A DNA stretch of 41,932 bases, taken from positions 1-41,932 of the forward strand of contig CACFYB010000007.1 of assembly GCA_902570425.1 (NCBI GenBank). The letters run 5' to 3'. Of the stretch, positions 1-6,964 are shown in pieces (position 1 is the stretch's first letter; each line of letters opens with the position of its first letter). The notes under the pieces were generated by a model. That model searched no databases. It was not told the DNA's origin and saw only the letters and a program-made list of their open reading frames with translations. Source of the DNA: an uncultured Pelagibacteraceae bacterium (lineage in GTDB: Bacteria; Pseudomonadota; Alphaproteobacteria; Pelagibacterales; Pelagibacteraceae). The translations under genes and the position numbers were made by a program.

Positions 1-1266
1 ATTTTCATTGATTTTGATATCTCCAGAAGTTGGTTTAATTAAACCTAAAATTAAATTTCCAAATGTTGATTTCCCAGCTCCAGTTTGACCAACAATTCCT
101 ATAGAGGTATTAGCTTTAATTTTTATATTAATATCTTTCAATGATGGGACATCTGAGCCGGTGTAGAAAAAATTCACATCTTTAAATTCTAAAATGTCGT
201 CATTTTTAAATACAATGTCTTTATCTAAATATTTATCTTCTTTTAAATTTTTTGCTTCATGTAAATAACTTTGAATAGATTTATAAGCTGGTATGCTGCT
301 CTTGATAGCAGCTAAATTAAAGTATATGTCCTGAAAAGATGGTAATAGTTTATAAGTCCCAAGACCAAAAACGGCTAAAGTTGTTAATATTGTAGTTATA
401 TTTTCATCACTTGTTTTAGCAAAATATAAAATCAAACTTATAACAGATGCCATGGCAACTGTTTCAATAACTTGCCTTGGGGTTAAAGACATTGTAGTTA
501 CAAATGAACTTTTTTTGGCGATAAGATTTTGACTTTTTTCAAATTCAGAGACGAAAAATTTTTTTCTGGATAAAATTATTATATCTTTTATTGAACCAAA
601 ACCCTCTGATAAAAGTTTATAAACTTTTGATTTTTGATTAGTTAATATATGCCCAATCTTATCAAATTTAGATTGAAAAATTAAATATATAAATACATAT
701 GTTGATACAAAAGTAATACCTAAAATAAGTGCCACCTTATAATTATAGATTATTAAAGCAGTTACAATAGATACTGATTTAATTATTCCACTATTAGTTG
801 CTAATATCCTTAAAAAAATACTTGTTGTTCGTTCGGCATCAAAAGAAATTTTACTCGTTAAATCACTACTATTTGTATTTAAATGGAACAAGTAAGGTTT
901 GCTTAAATACAAGTTATACAAATCAGTACATATTTCTGCTCCAATTTTATTTCCAAAATATGTTAAAACATAAATTGTAAAAACAGAAATAGTTGCTGCT
1001 ATTGTAAAAACAAATAAAGTAATAAATCCAGTTGCAAAAATTAAATCATTAGTATCTTTAATATTTAAAAATTTTTTTACATATAAGAGAAAAATAGAAC
1101 TATTAGGATCTATACTTCCTGCAACCAAGCCCATAAATGGAGCGATAACAAAAATACTAGCAACTTCAAAAAATGCGCTCGTAAGTAACAGAACTTGAAT
1201 ATAAATTAATTTAACCCTATTTCTTTTTTTTATTACAAAGAAAAGATCAGTTAAAGTTGATAACAT
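1..1266 (-). CDS. ABC exporter (permease-ATPase fusion), C-terminus off the left edge
   Basis: The frame is open for 422 codons from an ATG at 1266 to the left edge, so the C-terminal part is missing. The first ~330 residues hold an ABC exporter-type membrane domain with several hydrophobic helices. The nucleotide-binding domain begins near residue 350, and a Walker A motif (GQTGAGKST) lies at about residues 393-401. The signature motif and Walker B lie outside the window. The fused layout fits MsbA/HlyB/PglK-like exporters that move lipids, glycolipids or peptides outward. The substrate cannot be read from the sequence. It starts 3 nt after the nadK stop and is probably co-transcribed with nadK and the tRNA. 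The family call is firm, the substrate unknown. Confidence 0.85.
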   Translation of the reverse strand, partial: MLSTLTDLFFVIKKRNRVKLIYIQVLLLTSAFFEVASIFVIAPFMGLVAGSIDPNSSIFLLYVKKFLNIKDTNDLIFATGFITLFVFTIAATISVFTIYVLTYFGNKIGAEICTDLYNLYLSKPYLFHLNTNSSDLTSKISFDAERTTSIFLRILATNSGIIKSVSIVTALIIYNYKVALILGITFVSTYVFIYLIFQSKFDKIGHILTNQKSKVYKLLSEGFGSIKDIIILSRKKFFVSEFEKSQNLIAKKSSFVTTMSLTPRQVIETVAMASVISLILYFAKTSDENITTILTTLAVFGLGTYKLLPSFQDIYFNLAAIKSSIPAYKSIQSYLHEAKNLKEDKYLDKDIVFKNDDILEFKDVNFFYTGSDVPSLKDINIKIKANTSIGIVGQTGAGKSTFGNLILGLIKPTSGDIKINEN

Positions 1267-1269
1267 TAT

Positions 1270-2040
1270 TTATGAAGTTTCCCTTCTTAATAGCTCTAAT
1301 TTAATTTTTTTTTGCAAACTTCTATTCTTATCATATAAAAGATTAAAACGAATTTTTTGATTTGTTTTTATAATCACTTTTTTTGCATTTCTTACCTCGA
1401 TATTATCAGCGACAGCACTGATTGGTCTTTTTGTTGAATTCAAATTAATTATTAATATCTTTTTTTTATCACTAACAATTTTACCCTTCCATCTTCGAGG
1501 CCTAAAAGGGCTTATTGGTGAAATAGATAATTTTTTTGAATTCAAACCTAAAATAGGACCATGAACTGATAAATTATAGGCTGTGCTGCCAGCAGGAGTG
1601 CTAACTAAAACTCCATCTGAAACTAATTCTTTAATAATTTGTTTGGAACCATATTTAATTGATAATGAAGCAGCTTGCCTACTTTGTCTTAATATTGAAA
1701 CTTCATTAATTGCTAAATATTTTTTAATTTGATTTTTGTTATTATAAACAATCATTTCTAATGGCGATATTGAAATCAAATTAGATTTATCTAAATTTTT
1801 TACTATATTTTTTGAGGAAAATTTATTCATTAAAAATCCATAATTTCCTGAATTAATTCCATAAAAAAATTTATTTGAGTTTTTATTTTTCTTTAGAGTT
1901 TGAAGCATAAAACCATCACCGCCAATAACAATCACAATATTAGTTTTTTTGATTTTTACTTTTTTAAATTTATTTATTATTAAGGATTTTATCTTTAAGG
2001 ATTTTTTATTTTTATCAGAAATGATTTGTATTTTTTTCAT
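1270..2040 (-). CDS. nadK: NAD kinase
   Basis: This enzyme phosphorylates NAD to NADP, the cell's route to NADPH cofactor. The GGDG motif of the NAD kinase/diacylglycerol kinase fold is at residues 40-43. An NE motif (NEVSILR) follows, and the nucleotide-binding stretch SDGVLVSTPAGSTAYNLS is intact. At 256 residues it is slightly shorter than usual (about 260-300). The frame stays open upstream to 2073, but that extension would lie inside the tRNA-Leu gene, so the ATG at 2040 is chosen. That ATG is only 3 nt beyond the tRNA CCA end, leaving no room for a ribosome binding site outside the tRNA. The exporter gene follows after 3 nt. Confidence 0.93.
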   Translation of the reverse strand: MKKIQIISDKNKKSLKIKSLIINKFKKVKIKKTNIVIVIGGDGFMLQTLKKNKNSNKFFYGINSGNYGFLMNKFSSKNIVKNLDKSNLISISPLEMIVYNNKNQIKKYLAINEVSILRQSRQAASLSIKYGSKQIIKELVSDGVLVSTPAGSTAYNLSVHGPILGLNSKKLSISPISPFRPRRWKGKIVSDKKKILIINLNSTKRPISAVADNIEVRNAKKVIIKTNQKIRFNLLYDKNRSLQKKIKLELLRRETS

Positions 2041-2043
2041 TAA

Positions 2044-2129
2044 TGGTGCCCTCGGCCAGACTCGAACTGGCACTCCGCAAGCGGCAAGGATTTTAAGTCC
2101 TTTGTGTCTACCAATTTCACCACGAGGGC
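2044..2129 (-). tRNA. tRNA-Leu (anticodon UAA), CCA encoded
   Basis: On the minus strand the acceptor arm GCCCTCG (2129-2123) pairs with CGAGGGC (2054-2048), followed by discriminator A and a genomically encoded CCA ending at 2044. The anticodon stem AAGGA/TCCTT encloses the loop CTTAAAA, which gives anticodon TAA (reads UUA). The T arm carries GTTCGAGTC, and a long variable arm (GCCGCTTGCGGAGT region) marks it as a class II tRNA. Total length is 86 nt. UUA is expected to be a very common Leu codon in such an AT-rich genome. The 3' end lies 3 nt from the nadK start, so RNase processing would separate the two. Confidence 0.96.
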
Positions 2130-2145
2130 ATTAATGAATTTCATG

Positions 2146-2273
2146 AGTGTTTATGCTAATATTTATAATTGAACAAGTTTAATAAGTAAATTTTTTTTAT
2201 TTCATCTCTTAAGGCAATAGTTAGGGACTAGTTAACCTATAAAGTCCTACAAATAAGATTAGTGTTTATGCTA
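2146..2273. repeat. 13-bp perfect direct repeat upstream of the FkbM gene
   Basis: The sequence AGTGTTTATGCTA occurs at 2146-2158 and again at 2261-2273, the second copy ending 10 bp before the methyltransferase ATG. The copies are 115 bp apart in the same orientation. The intervening stretch (about 100 bp) has no gene. It holds a weak hairpin (GGGACT near 2224 with AGTCCT near 2243) and one copy of the longer flanking repeat. The repeat may be a duplicated promoter element or a rearrangement scar. Confidence 0.6.
2165..2197. repeat. Left copy of an imperfect 33-bp direct repeat flanking the FkbM gene
   Basis: Positions 2165-2197 align without gaps to 2991-3023 with 29 of 33 bases identical by eye. 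The identical blocks are ATAATT, AACAAG and AATAAGTAAA plus a T run. The copies bracket the FkbM methyltransferase and nothing else. Confidence 0.6.
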
Positions 2274-2277
2274 TAAA
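2269..2277 (+). promoter_or_regulatory. Possible extended -10 element for the FkbM gene
   Basis: TG-C-TATAAA at 2269-2277 resembles an extended -10 box (TGnTATAAT). No convincing -35 is seen 17 bp upstream. A transcript from here would begin at or next to the ATG at 2284 (leaderless), or shortly before the internal ATG at 2335. Confidence 0.3.
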
Positions 2278-2283
2278 TTGTAA

Positions 2284-2949
2284 ATGTTAAAAATCGTTTT
2301 TAAATTGCTTTTTTTTGTTTTTTCAAAAAATAAAATGAAGAAGTCACAACTAGGTCAAGATATAGTTGCTTTGGTTATAAATAGATTTAAAAAAAAAGGT
2401 TTCTTTATTGAATTTGGTGCTACTAACGGGTTTGACTTAAGTAATACCTATTTGCTTGAAAAAAAATATAATTGGAAAGGAATTGTTGCTGAACCTTTGC
2501 CTGCTTGGCATAGTGATTTACGCAAAAATAGAGATTGTACAATTGATACAAGGTGTTTGTGGTCTTCAAGCAATCAAAACTTGGATTTTATTGATGTTGA
2601 GGAAAAAGAGCTTTCTACGATTAAAATTTTTGCAAATAGTGATGGTCACTCCAAGATAAGAAAAAAATCAAGTATTATAAAAGTTAAAACAGTTTCACTT
2701 ATTGATTTACTAAAATTTCATAATGCACCAAAAATAATTGACTATATGTCAGTAGATACTGAAGGAAGTGAATTAGATATACTTAAAGATTTTCCTTTTG
2801 ATAATTATAAATTTAATTTTATTAGTATAGAACACAACTATGGTCGTAATAGAGAAAAATTAAAAGAACTGCTTAATAAAAATGGTTATAGGCCTATTTT
2901 AAACAATTTAAGTAAGTGGGATGATTGGTTTATTCCAATTAAAAAATAA
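2284..2949 (+). CDS. FkbM-family SAM-dependent methyltransferase
   Basis: The protein has 221 residues and the hallmarks of the FkbM (Methyltransf_21) family. These are SQLGQD near residue 20, then a glycine-rich SAM-binding segment (GFFIEFGATNGFDLSNT, about 38-55), an acidic WKGIVAEP segment near 65, and a late SVDTEGSELDIL motif near 157. Such enzymes usually O-methylate sugars or small molecules, often for surface glycans. The substrate here is unknown. ATG at 2284 gives a hydrophobic/basic N-terminus. An in-frame ATG at 2335 (MKKSQLGQ) is a good alternative because the family homology begins there. Neither has a clear ribosome binding site. It is alone between a tRNA and an unrelated transporter and is flanked by direct repeats, which suggests acquisition. 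Confidence 0.88.
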   Translation: MLKIVFKLLFFVFSKNKMKKSQLGQDIVALVINRFKKKGFFIEFGATNGFDLSNTYLLEKKYNWKGIVAEPLPAWHSDLRKNRDCTIDTRCLWSSSNQNLDFIDVEEKELSTIKIFANSDGHSKIRKKSSIIKVKTVSLIDLLKFHNAPKIIDYMSVDTEGSELDILKDFPFDNYKFNFISIEHNYGRNREKLKELLNKNGYRPILNNLSKWDDWFIPIKK

Positions 2950-2990
2950 TAAATTTTTTTTTCTAATATTAATAAAGATTTGTAATGTTC

Positions 2991-3023
2991 ATAATTTAAC
3001 AAGGCTAATAAGTAAAATTTTTT
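2991..3023. repeat. Right copy of the imperfect 33-bp direct repeat flanking the FkbM gene
   Basis: This is the second copy of the repeat at 2165-2197 (29/33 identical by eye). Its last two bases reach into the stop codon of the MalG-like permease gene (3022-3024, minus strand), so this copy sits at the 3' end of that gene. Confidence 0.6.
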
Positions 3024-4215
3024 ATTCTTTAACACTACCTGCGGTTAGACCACTAACTAAGTATTTTTCGAAATATATGAAAATAAAAAGTACCGGCAAA
3101 GTAACTATAACAGATCCAGCCATCAAATATTGACGTGGAGTTTCTGCATCCCCACTTAAATACTGAATGGCTCTTGATAAAGTGAATGATTTAGGACTAT
3201 CTAAAAACATCAAAGAAAAAAGGAATTCATTCCAAGCAATCATAAAAACATAGAGTGAAACGGATGCAATAGCTGGCAAACTTAAAGGTATAATAATTTT
3301 TAAAATTATACCAAACCAATTCTGGCCATCCATAATTCCTGCATCTTCAATTTCTTTTGGGATACTTTTGAAATACCCTTGCAACATATAAATTGCGACT
3401 GGTAAAGTAGTTGCTGTATAAACTATCAATAGACCAAAGATTGAGTTTCTCAATCCAAGTTGACTAAACACAGTATATAAAGGGATGACTAATACTATAG
3501 CTGGAAACATATAAATAATTAAGATCGAAGTTGATAAAAAATTTTTGCCAAAGAAATTTAATCTAGCAACTGCATAAGCTGCAGGGATTGCAAATAATAA
3601 TGTGACAATAACAGTTCCAATTGAAACTGCTGAGCTTATTAAGATATATCTACCAAAATTATAAGTTTCAAAGATAACAAAATAAGATTTGAACAACTCA
3701 GTTAAGTTTTTTGTGAAATCTAGACTAAAATCTAAAGGATTAACTAATAAAGCGATCTGAGTTTTAAAACTGGTAACTAGCATAATGTAAAATGGAAATA
3801 AGATTACAAATGCAAAGAAAACAATACCAAATAAGGTAATAAAATCGAAAATAATTTTTTCTGATATAAAATCTTCCTTCAAAGATTGCATACTATATTT
3901 TTTGAGTTTGTTCGTAAAAAATAAAGTGATTAAAAAAACCCCAAAGATATACCAATATGGAGATGTCTCATTTAGGTAAAAATATAAAATTGAAAATATA
4001 AACGATAATGAAAAAATCTTTATTAAGTGATTAATTTTATTGCCGATTAAGACAAATGCTAAAGATAAAAAAATACCAATCAAAAAAACAGGTGTGACGT
4101 TTAAATTAGTAAAACTTAAACCTTGTAATGTAGCCATGATCTTCCAAATTGACAAAATACATGTCAGAAAAAAAGATGAAATGATCAAAAATATTGCAAG
4201 AGACTTATACTTCAT
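3022..4215 (-). CDS. MalG-type sugar ABC transporter permease with N-terminal membrane extension
   Basis: Inner-membrane permease subunit of a carbohydrate ABC importer. The C-terminal ~290 residues are MalG-like, with the EAA loop (EIEDAGIMDGQNWFGIILKIIIPLSLP) near residue 288 that contacts the ATPase, and an end typical of the family (LVSGLTAGSVKE). MalG proteins are usually about 280-300 residues. This one has 397 because about 110 extra N-terminal residues form roughly four hydrophobic helices. The frame is open to a TTG at 4230, but ATG at 4215 (MKYKSL) is preferred: it follows an AGAGGG purine stretch and gives an 11-nt overlap with the upstream permease gene, implying translational coupling. 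Confidence 0.9.
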   Translation of the reverse strand: MKYKSLAIFLIISSFFLTCILSIWKIMATLQGLSFTNLNVTPVFLIGIFLSLAFVLIGNKINHLIKIFSLSFIFSILYFYLNETSPYWYIFGVFLITLFFTNKLKKYSMQSLKEDFISEKIIFDFITLFGIVFFAFVILFPFYIMLVTSFKTQIALLVNPLDFSLDFTKNLTELFKSYFVIFETYNFGRYILISSAVSIGTVIVTLLFAIPAAYAVARLNFFGKNFLSTSILIIYMFPAIVLVIPLYTVFSQLGLRNSIFGLLIVYTATTLPVAIYMLQGYFKSIPKEIEDAGIMDGQNWFGIILKIIIPLSLPAIASVSLYVFMIAWNEFLFSLMFLDSPKSFTLSRAIQYLSGDAETPRQYLMAGSVIVTLPVLFIFIYFEKYLVSGLTAGSVKE

Positions 4216-5464
4216 TAGCCCTCTTTCCAATTAATCTAAAATAAATAACCATGAAACTAAGAAGCAACATCACAATGACCATCGAAACAGCAGAGCCCAT
4301 TCCAATATCTGATACTGCAAACCCCTGCTGATAAACATTAATAGGTAAAGTTCTTGTACCCGATGCACCACCTGTTAATAAAAAAATATCTTCAAATTTA
4401 TTAAAGTTCCAAATAAACCTAATCATAAATAAAATTGAGATAATCGCTGTAATTTGAGGCAGTGTGATATGGATAAATTTTTGAATCGGACTTGCTCCAT
4501 CCACATCAGCCGCTTCATACAAAGTTTGTGGAATTGCTTGTAATCTTGCTAAAATAAAAAGAAAAGCAAGTGGAAAATAGCGCCAAATTTCAAAAAATAT
4601 AACTGTCGTTAAAGCTAGCCTTAATTTAAACTCAAAACCTAAAATACTCATTGTTATGTATTTTTGGCCTAATAAATTTATCGGCTGTTCTATAATATTA
4701 AAATTAACTAATAATGCATTTAAAGTTCCACTATTTGGATCCAACAATAAAGTCCAAGTATAAGCTAAAGCAACCACAGGACCTACATAAGGAAAAAGTA
4801 AAATACCTCGCATATATGTTCGACCTTGTATATTTTGATTAACTAATTGTGCTGCTAAAATTCCAAAGATAATTGCACCAACTGTACCAAAAAAAGTGAA
4901 GTAAAATGTTGTTAAAAGTAATTCGACAAAATTATTTTCATAAAAAACTTTTTTAAAATTTTCTAAAGTGAAATTTGTAGTCAGTAATGGATTATCTGCT
5001 TTACCACTTAAAATCGGTTTTTGAGATCTAATTATTCTTTTATCAATTTTTTCACCATTGTAATTCTGTATAGTTATTTCAAAATTTTCCCTATATTTTG
5101 CCTGCCAATTTCCAAAATTACAAATAACTTTTTTAGTTTGAAAATTACATCTTGGGTCAAGATTGACTGGTGAAACGTTTGTCGGAAATTTATCTTGAAA
5201 CTGAACATTTTTTATTTCTTGAATTAATGAACTATTTCTTAACTTGTAGATAATTTTTAATTCTGATTGATTTTCTGAAATTGATTCAACAATTTTCTTT
5301 GCTCTAGGTTCAGGAATTCTAATATCTTTAAGTTCAATGTCTTTAAAACTAATCCAAACATTTGCAAATATAGGAAATAAAACAATGGCAAAAACTAAAA
5401 GGACTGCAGGTAAAACTAAAGTATAAGCAGTTCTTTTTTCTAATTTTGATAATGAGTCACTCAT
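4205..5464 (-). CDS. MalF-type sugar ABC transporter permease with DUF11-like periplasmic insert
   Basis: Second permease subunit (419 residues). A first helix at about 14-34 is followed by a ~130-residue segment expected in the periplasm. The usual permease core with several helices comes next, and an EAA loop (EAADVDGASPIQKFIHITLPQ) starts at residue 317. Within the periplasmic segment, residues ~66-138 resemble a DUF11-type beta-sandwich repeat: a YKLRNSS strand, a NVQFQDKFPTNVSP segment, and two cysteines (106, 115) bracketing a KKVICNFGNW-like strand. Classical MalF also has a periplasmic P2 domain that contacts the binding protein, so an analogous docking role is inferred. The gene begins 4 nt after a strong stem-loop and has no visible Shine-Dalgarno. 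Confidence 0.9.
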   Translation of the reverse strand: MSDSLSKLEKRTAYTLVLPAVLLVFAIVLFPIFANVWISFKDIELKDIRIPEPRAKKIVESISENQSELKIIYKLRNSSLIQEIKNVQFQDKFPTNVSPVNLDPRCNFQTKKVICNFGNWQAKYRENFEITIQNYNGEKIDKRIIRSQKPILSGKADNPLLTTNFTLENFKKVFYENNFVELLLTTFYFTFFGTVGAIIFGILAAQLVNQNIQGRTYMRGILLFPYVGPVVALAYTWTLLLDPNSGTLNALLVNFNIIEQPINLLGQKYITMSILGFEFKLRLALTTVIFFEIWRYFPLAFLFILARLQAIPQTLYEAADVDGASPIQKFIHITLPQITAIISILFMIRFIWNFNKFEDIFLLTGGASGTRTLPINVYQQGFAVSDIGMGSAVSMVIVMLLLSFMVIYFRLIGKRANEV

Positions 5465-5467
5465 AAT

Positions 5468-5500
5468 AAAAAGCGGATAATAGAGTATTATCCGCTTTTT
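5468..5500 (-). terminator. Perfect 15-bp stem-loop between binding-protein and permease genes
   Basis: The 15-nt arm at 5468-5482 is exactly complementary to 5486-5500, with a 3-nt loop. The core is GCGGATAATA / TATTATCCGC and the outer pairs are A-T runs. Transcribed from the minus strand it is a GC-containing hairpin ending in a U run, hence a plausible intrinsic terminator. It sits inside an operon, after the binding protein and 3 nt before the MalF-like start codon. This suggests partial termination or 3'-end protection that keeps binding-protein mRNA in excess, a common arrangement in ABC importer operons. It is symmetrical, but no plus-strand gene ends here. Confidence 0.85.
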
Positions 5501-5513
5501 ATAAATTTATTAT

Positions 5514-6842
5514 TTAAAACTTGGCTAATTCAGCGTTAATTTTCTTTACCGCTTCATCAACCGAGATTTGATCATCAATATATTCTCTAGTGATTCTATT
5601 CAAGAATTGAGAATTAATGATTTTTGATGCTCGAGATAGTTCACCCTCTTTAACACCCCATCTGTTTGCAGTATCTAATCCTGCAACGATGTTATCAATA
5701 ACGTCTGCAGAATAAAGGTCAGTTAAAGGAGCTTTTCTATCAACACCAACTGGTAATTTACTCCAAGCTTTAGTGTATGCACTCGGATCACTCTTATTTC
5801 CTCTTCTTACTGGAAATTTTCCTTCCGGAGCAATTCCTAATGTTGCTGTATAACCTTCACTCATAGAGTACTCTATGAATTTTTTAGCTTCATCAGTATC
5901 TGCATCCGCAGTGATACCAAAGTATCTTACATCAGCCCAAGCAGCACCTTTTTTATTGTTAGGCCCACTAAAATTAGTTATGAAACCAGTTTTAGAAGCT
6001 AACTCTGGTGATGTTGGATCACTATTTATTGTTGGTGGAGCAGAGTCTCTTAACCCTGCTAACTCATCCATAATAAATGGAGACCAGATAATCATTGGTG
6101 TTTTTCCTGCAAAGTATAAAGCTCTTGATTGTTTCCAGAATAATTCTCCTGGAGGACTTGCTTTAGCAATTACTTTATAAAATTCTAAAGAATTCTTTAA
6201 AGCTTTACCTTGCTTTTTAGTTCCACCTTTTTTAACAAAATTAACTCCATTAGCTAAAAGTACATGTTCAAGCACTTGGCTCATAAAATTTTCATCTGTT
6301 TTTGTAGCAGCCACAAAGCCAAACATGTCATTGCTTGACAATGTATTGACAGCTTTAACTATATTTGCATATGAAGTTGGCGGCTCTAAACCAGCTGCAG
6401 CAAATAGATCTTTTCTATAAACAACCATCTGTGTCCATCCATCAACTGGAACAGCTGCAATTTTTCCACCCTTCTTAGCCATATTTAATGCACCAGGTGC
6501 AAATGTTTTTTTTCCTAAAGACTTAACAACAGCATTGTTAGCATCAACATCTAATATACCTGCTTCAGCCCATGGTAAAACATATTGTAGAGTATGATAG
6601 ATTACATCTGGAAGATCTCCCGCTGCTGCTGCTGCAGTAGCTCTCGTTCCAAGATCTTTTTCCTCAATGGGTATAACTTCAACTTTGATACCAGTTTTAG
6701 CCTCAAAAGCTTTAGCCATTTCCTCTTGTTTTGCCATTCTTGCTGGCTGAACTTCAGTAGTCCAAAATTTAATATCTGCAAAACTAGTATTTGAAATTAA
6801 AAAAACTAGAACAGATATATTTATTATCATTTTTTTAAACAT
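5514..6842 (-). CDS. Sugar ABC transporter substrate-binding protein
   Basis: Periplasmic solute-binding protein of 442 residues in the MalE/extracellular family 1 group. A signal peptide covers about residues 1-22 (two lysines, then a hydrophobic stretch) with likely cleavage after SFA before DIKFW. No lipobox cysteine is seen, so it should be soluble in the periplasm. The mature start (IKFWTTEVQPARMAKQEEMAKAFEAKTGIKVEVIPI) and the internal WSPF and AWADVRYFGI segments fit sugar binders. The ligand cannot be read, but the nearby glucosylglycerate genes make a glycoside or sugar plausible. The ATG at 6842 has a strong GAGGGG Shine-Dalgarno at 6851-6846. It is first in the minus-strand operon, ahead of the two permeases. 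Confidence 0.93.
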   Translation of the reverse strand: MFKKMIINISVLVFLISNTSFADIKFWTTEVQPARMAKQEEMAKAFEAKTGIKVEVIPIEEKDLGTRATAAAAAGDLPDVIYHTLQYVLPWAEAGILDVDANNAVVKSLGKKTFAPGALNMAKKGGKIAAVPVDGWTQMVVYRKDLFAAAGLEPPTSYANIVKAVNTLSSNDMFGFVAATKTDENFMSQVLEHVLLANGVNFVKKGGTKKQGKALKNSLEFYKVIAKASPPGELFWKQSRALYFAGKTPMIIWSPFIMDELAGLRDSAPPTINSDPTSPELASKTGFITNFSGPNNKKGAAWADVRYFGITADADTDEAKKFIEYSMSEGYTATLGIAPEGKFPVRRGNKSDPSAYTKAWSKLPVGVDRKAPLTDLYSADVIDNIVAGLDTANRWGVKEGELSRASKIINSQFLNRITREYIDDQISVDEAVKKINAELAKF

Positions 6843-6900
6843 ATTCCCCTCTTTCTTTTTTTATTTTACTCTAAATGTCTCTCTGTATCGTAATTTATTA

Positions 6901-6929
6901 TTGATATAAATTTAACAGTGTAATAATTT
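6901..6929 (+). promoter_or_regulatory. Candidate promoter for the ATPase-glucosylglycerate operon
   Basis: Within the 122-bp gap between the divergent binding-protein and ATPase genes, TTGATA (6901-6906) and TAATTT (6924-6929) are 17 bp apart. This matches sigma70-like spacing, with a start expected near 6936 and a short leader to the ATG at 6965. The opposite promoter for the binding protein must lie in the same gap, but I could not pick a convincing pair. Two near-identical tandem TTTAAAATC blocks lie at about 6941-6958. Confidence 0.35.
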
Positions 6930-6964
6930 TTAACAACATTTTAAAATCATTTAAAATCTTATAA

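Noticed and set aside
2041-2073. N-terminal extension of NAD kinase from 2073
   Set aside because: The extra codons lie inside the tRNA acceptor and T arms. The ATG at 2040 gives a normal start.
1949-2134. Plus-strand open frame running antisense through nadK and the tRNA-Leu gene
   Set aside because: Its C-terminal half is a translation of the tRNA complement, a well-known false ORF type. The minus-strand tRNA and nadK explain the sequence.
2044-2197. tRNA-Leu as a classical integrase attachment site
   Set aside because: Elements normally integrate at the tRNA 3' end, but the FkbM cassette is on the 5' side. The direct repeat does not include tRNA sequence, and no integrase gene is present.
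5875-6180. Plus-strand 101-codon open frame inside the binding-protein gene
   Set aside because: It is antisense to a clearly conserved solute-binding protein and has no recognisable features.
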